A DNA stretch of 64,000 nt from Microlunatus panaciterrae. Lineage in GTDB: Bacteria > Actinomycetota > Actinomycetes > Propionibacteriales > Propionibacteriaceae. The first letter of the stretch is position 1, and each line of letters starts with the position of its first letter. Location of the stretch: NCBI RefSeq assembly GCF_016907535.1, contig NZ_JAFBCF010000001.1, positions 558,001 through 622,000 on the forward strand, read 5' to 3'. This document shows positions 62,689-64,000 of the stretch, in pieces. Under the pieces are notes generated by a model. It saw only the letters and a program-made list of their open reading frames with translations. It did no database searches and had not been told where the DNA came from. The position numbers and the translations under genes are program-made.

Positions 62689-62802
62689 GGGGCACTCCTC
62701 GATGGTTGGTCAGGCGAAGGATCCTAGCGTCGCGACAATTCGTGGGAATCACCACCAATGGTCCGAAGTCGTCTACCATGAAGTGAGTGCGGATTCAGTT
62801 TC

Positions 62803-62901
62803 GTGAACCTGGTGCAGCAGAGGATGCGGCCACCGCATTCGATGATGACCACGTCCGCGTTCTACGTTAGGCACCGAAAGGGGGTTTCATTACATGATTG
62901 A
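62803..62901 (+). CDS. Possible 32-residue mini-ORF
   Basis: A GTG at 62803 opens a 33-codon frame: N-part MNLVQQRMRPPHSMMTTSAF, then YVRHRKGVSLHD, and a TGA. It is basic and has no membrane segment. No Shine-Dalgarno precedes the GTG, but internal ATGs (62824, 62842, 62845) could serve. Its last codons contain the ATG of the 17-residue ORF (ACATGATTGA), so one could regulate translation of the other. It lies alone in a 416-bp gap. I recognise no family; it could be a leader peptide. Confidence 0.35.
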   Translation: MNLVQQRMRPPHSMMTTSAFYVRHRKGVSLHD

Positions 62902-62947
62902 CTGGCTGAACAGTATCCTCAACACGATCCTCCTGAACAGCATCTGA
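62894..62947 (+). CDS. Possible 17-residue amphipathic peptide
   Basis: ATG 62894 to TGA 62947 encodes MIDWLNSILNTILLNSI. Six bases or so upstream lies GAAAGGGGG, the best ribosome-binding site of this gap. The peptide is hydrophobic, with Ile/Leu at 3-4-residue spacing and Asn/Ser on the other face, like short membrane-active or membrane-anchoring peptides. A GC-rich hairpin (63000-63030) ends the unit 50 bp later, so the stretch looks like a small transcription unit. No family is known to me. Confidence 0.45.
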   Translation: MIDWLNSILNTILLNSI

Positions 62948-62999
62948 CGCGTGTAATTTCAAAGGAACCACGGCGCACTGCCGCCTCAGAGATCGTCGA

Positions 63000-63030
63000 A
63001 GCCCCGCCCGCCCTCACTGGCGGCGGGGCT
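63000..63030 (+). terminator. GC-rich hairpin, probable terminator
   Basis: AGCCCCGCC and GGCGGGGCT pair over 9 bp, with an inner GCC/GGC and a CTCACT loop, then TTCGTC. It follows the mini-ORFs by ~50 bp. A weak U-content is present after the stem. It may also serve the convergent HNH gene. Confidence 0.65.
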
Positions 63031-63104
63031 TCGTCATGTCCGGTCGTGTAGGCGAGCGCGTGAGGTCTGGTCCGCGCCCGCAATCGCCCGTCGCACACGA
63101 CACG

Positions 63105-64000
63105 TCAGGCTGCCTGCCCCTGCCGGCCACCCAACTCAGCGCCCATCGCTACAGCAGCACGCCAGATCGCCCGAGCGAACGCGTCACAGCCCAGATGGTG
63201 GGTCCCGGTGTGATCCACCAGATAGATGAAGCCATGGCGCGATCGCCAGACGTACGTCCCCGGCCGCGGCTGCCGCAACGCCATCCCACCATGGGTTTTG
63301 AGGCGGTGCGAGAACACACCGAGCGGGCCGCAGTTGCCGAGGCGGGTCTGGCCCGGCGGACCGCCCCGGTCGGGTGATCGGTAGGGAAGGGTGTGGTCGA
63401 TCTGCAGCCCGGTCCCGGTTCCGCTGGCCCACGGGAAGACATCTCCCGGACACCGAAGGCGGAGCGACTCCCGCAACTTCGCCGGAAGCTCGTAGGCGTC
63501 CACCGGCGACAGCGGCGCACTCAGGTCGATGACAGGCTTCAGGATCACCTGAGCGGTCGGACCCAGGTGTCTGCGCAACTGCTCCAGCGTCACCGGGCCG
63601 ACCCCCTCCACCCGGACCACCCCCTTGCCCGTCTGCAGGCCCTCGAGGGCCACATGCGCGTAGAGGATCAGGCGAGGGCCGAGACGGTCAGGATCGATCC
63701 CTGCCGCGGGCAGGGATTCGAGGGCGCGTTGCGCGACCCGAGGGCCAGCCACCGACGGCGCACGCCCCGCATCCGTGCACTCCTCCACCGGCTCGTCGTA
63801 GCTGTCCGGTGCGGGGTCGACAAGGGCGGCCGAGAGGAGCGGCTCGGGCTGGTCGACATTGGCTGGCTCGGGCTGGTCGACATTGGCTGGCTCGAACAGG
63901 TCGAGATCGGCCAGTTCGTCCTCTTGGCTGCCCATGGGTGCCCACCGGCCGGGAGGCACATAGTGCCCGTCCCTCGGCATGGCGAACGCGCTCTCCTCCG
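63105..64000 (-). CDS. HNH endonuclease, DUF222/13E12-repeat type (5' end cut by window)
   Basis: The frame is open at base 64000 and ends at 63105, giving 298 codons of the C-terminal part. The HNH region is LQIDHTLPY, then GNCGPLGVFSHRLKTHGG, followed by the usual W-x(n)-G-F-x-Y-L tail (VWRSRHGFIYLVDHTGTHHL). This matches the C-terminus of DUF222-HNH (13E12 family) proteins, abundant multi-copy genes in actinomycetes. The classical C-R-x-P-G-C zinc motif is replaced by RCPGDVFPW, and the C-R/C-H pair before H-R-L-K by VFSH, so the zinc site may be lost. An ATG at 63980 is an in-frame candidate, but the true start is probably outside. A 24-bp tandem duplication lies at 63847-63894. Confidence 0.8.
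   Translation of the reverse strand, partial: EESAFAMPRDGHYVPPGRWAPMGSQEDELADLDLFEPANVDQPEPANVDQPEPLLSAALVDPAPDSYDEPVEECTDAGRAPSVAGPRVAQRALESLPAAGIDPDRLGPRLILYAHVALEGLQTGKGVVRVEGVGPVTLEQLRRHLGPTAQVILKPVIDLSAPLSPVDAYELPAKLRESLRLRCPGDVFPWASGTGTGLQIDHTLPYRSPDRGGPPGQTRLGNCGPLGVFSHRLKTHGGMALRQPRPGTYVWRSRHGFIYLVDHTGTHHLGCDAFARAIWRAAVAMGAELGGRQGQAA
63847..63894. repeat. 24-bp perfect tandem duplication inside the HNH gene
   Basis: Two adjacent identical 24-bp units (63847-63870 and 63871-63894, beginning GGCTGGTCGACATTGG) add eight residues in frame, giving NVDQPEPA-type repeats (ANVDQPEP twice). A partial third unit (GGCTCG) precedes them. Expansion by slippage is likely. Confidence 0.9.

Larger units (their letters stand above)
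62689..63104. other. 416-bp gap between SMP-30 and HNH genes
   Basis: The only gene-poor stretch above 300 bases. It holds a lower-GC portion (62735-62990), two overlapping mini-ORFs (62803-62901, 62894-62947) and a terminator-like hairpin at 63000-63030. TACCAT at 62774-62779 is a plausible -10 box. No tRNA, repeat or mobile element remnant is seen. Confidence 0.6.

Noticed and set aside
63847-63894. Start of a CRISPR or satellite array
   Set aside because: Only two directly adjacent units without spacers, in frame inside a coding region.

Overview
The window is a high-GC chromosomal segment (roughly 70% by eye) of an actinomycete. Gene content and order support this: fasR-fabD-fabH-acpP-fabF-accD, homodimeric aceE beside DUF3052 and an AhpE-type peroxiredoxin, prfB-ftsE-ftsX-M23-smpB with ssrA nearby, DUF3145, fur-katA, a GT87 mannosyltransferase, and a tmRNA tag (ANSKRTDFALAA) of actinobacterial type. 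Propionibacteriales is a reasonable guess but is not proven by anything here. There are no rRNA genes, no CRISPR array and no recognisable transposase or prophage genes. Both edges cut a gene.

Layout. 1-5.6 kb: a very long beta-rich protein (DUF6603-like, cut by the left edge), divergent from a copper tyrosinase with an N-terminal peptidoglycan-binding-like domain. The tyrosinase is followed 6 bp later by a DUF2182 membrane protein carrying a Met/His-rich loop. 5.7-15.2 kb: an orphan membrane histidine kinase, a VOC protein, acetyltransferases, a GH13 sucrose-phosphorylase-like enzyme, a DUF6448 / GNAT / APH(6)-like run and a serine hydrolase. 15.3-15.8 kb: tmRNA with an intrinsic terminator. 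15.9-18.6 kb: small stress genes, including an FKBP and a COG2345-type regulator divergent from a hemerythrin-DUF2249 protein. 18.6-26.9 kb: the cell-division and ribosome-rescue block, read leftwards as prfB, ftsE, ftsX, an EnvC-like M23 hydrolase, an AbiEi/DUF559-like protein framed by two inverted palindromic elements, smpB and a DUF2207 protein.

27-32.7 kb: ROK kinase, tRNA-Val(UAC), catalase with its Fur-type regulator, a PhyH oxygenase, a peroxiredoxin and DUF3052. 33-45.8 kb: central and fatty-acid metabolism, with aceE, purA, a convergent pirin/PHP pair, and the type II fatty acid synthase operon with its PucR-family regulator and an acyl-CoA carboxylase beta subunit. FabD carries an extra C-terminal biotinyl/lipoyl-like domain without the modifiable lysine. 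45.8-54.6 kb: an APH(3')-like kinase, a gamma-glutamyltransferase homologue, a membrane acyltransferase, DUF3145, an S9 peptidase, a DUF4097 protein, YggS and a double-GNAT protein.

54.5-58.7 kb: a leftward moxR-DUF58-VWA-VWA operon whose two VWA genes are a tandem duplication. 58.8-61.8 kb: a rightward overlapping trio of a membrane protein with a kinase-N-lobe-like domain, a HAD phosphatase and a GT87 glycosyltransferase. 61.8-64 kb: an SMP-30 lactonase, a 416-bp gap holding two overlapping tiny ORFs and a hairpin, and an HNH endonuclease of the DUF222/13E12 type cut by the right edge.

The most distinctive features are the 65-67-bp inverted palindromic elements around the AbiEi-like gene, the FabD fusion, the tyrosinase/DUF2182 copper pair, the overlapping mini-ORFs near 62.9 kb, and an abrupt drop in GC over the 3' end of ftsX.
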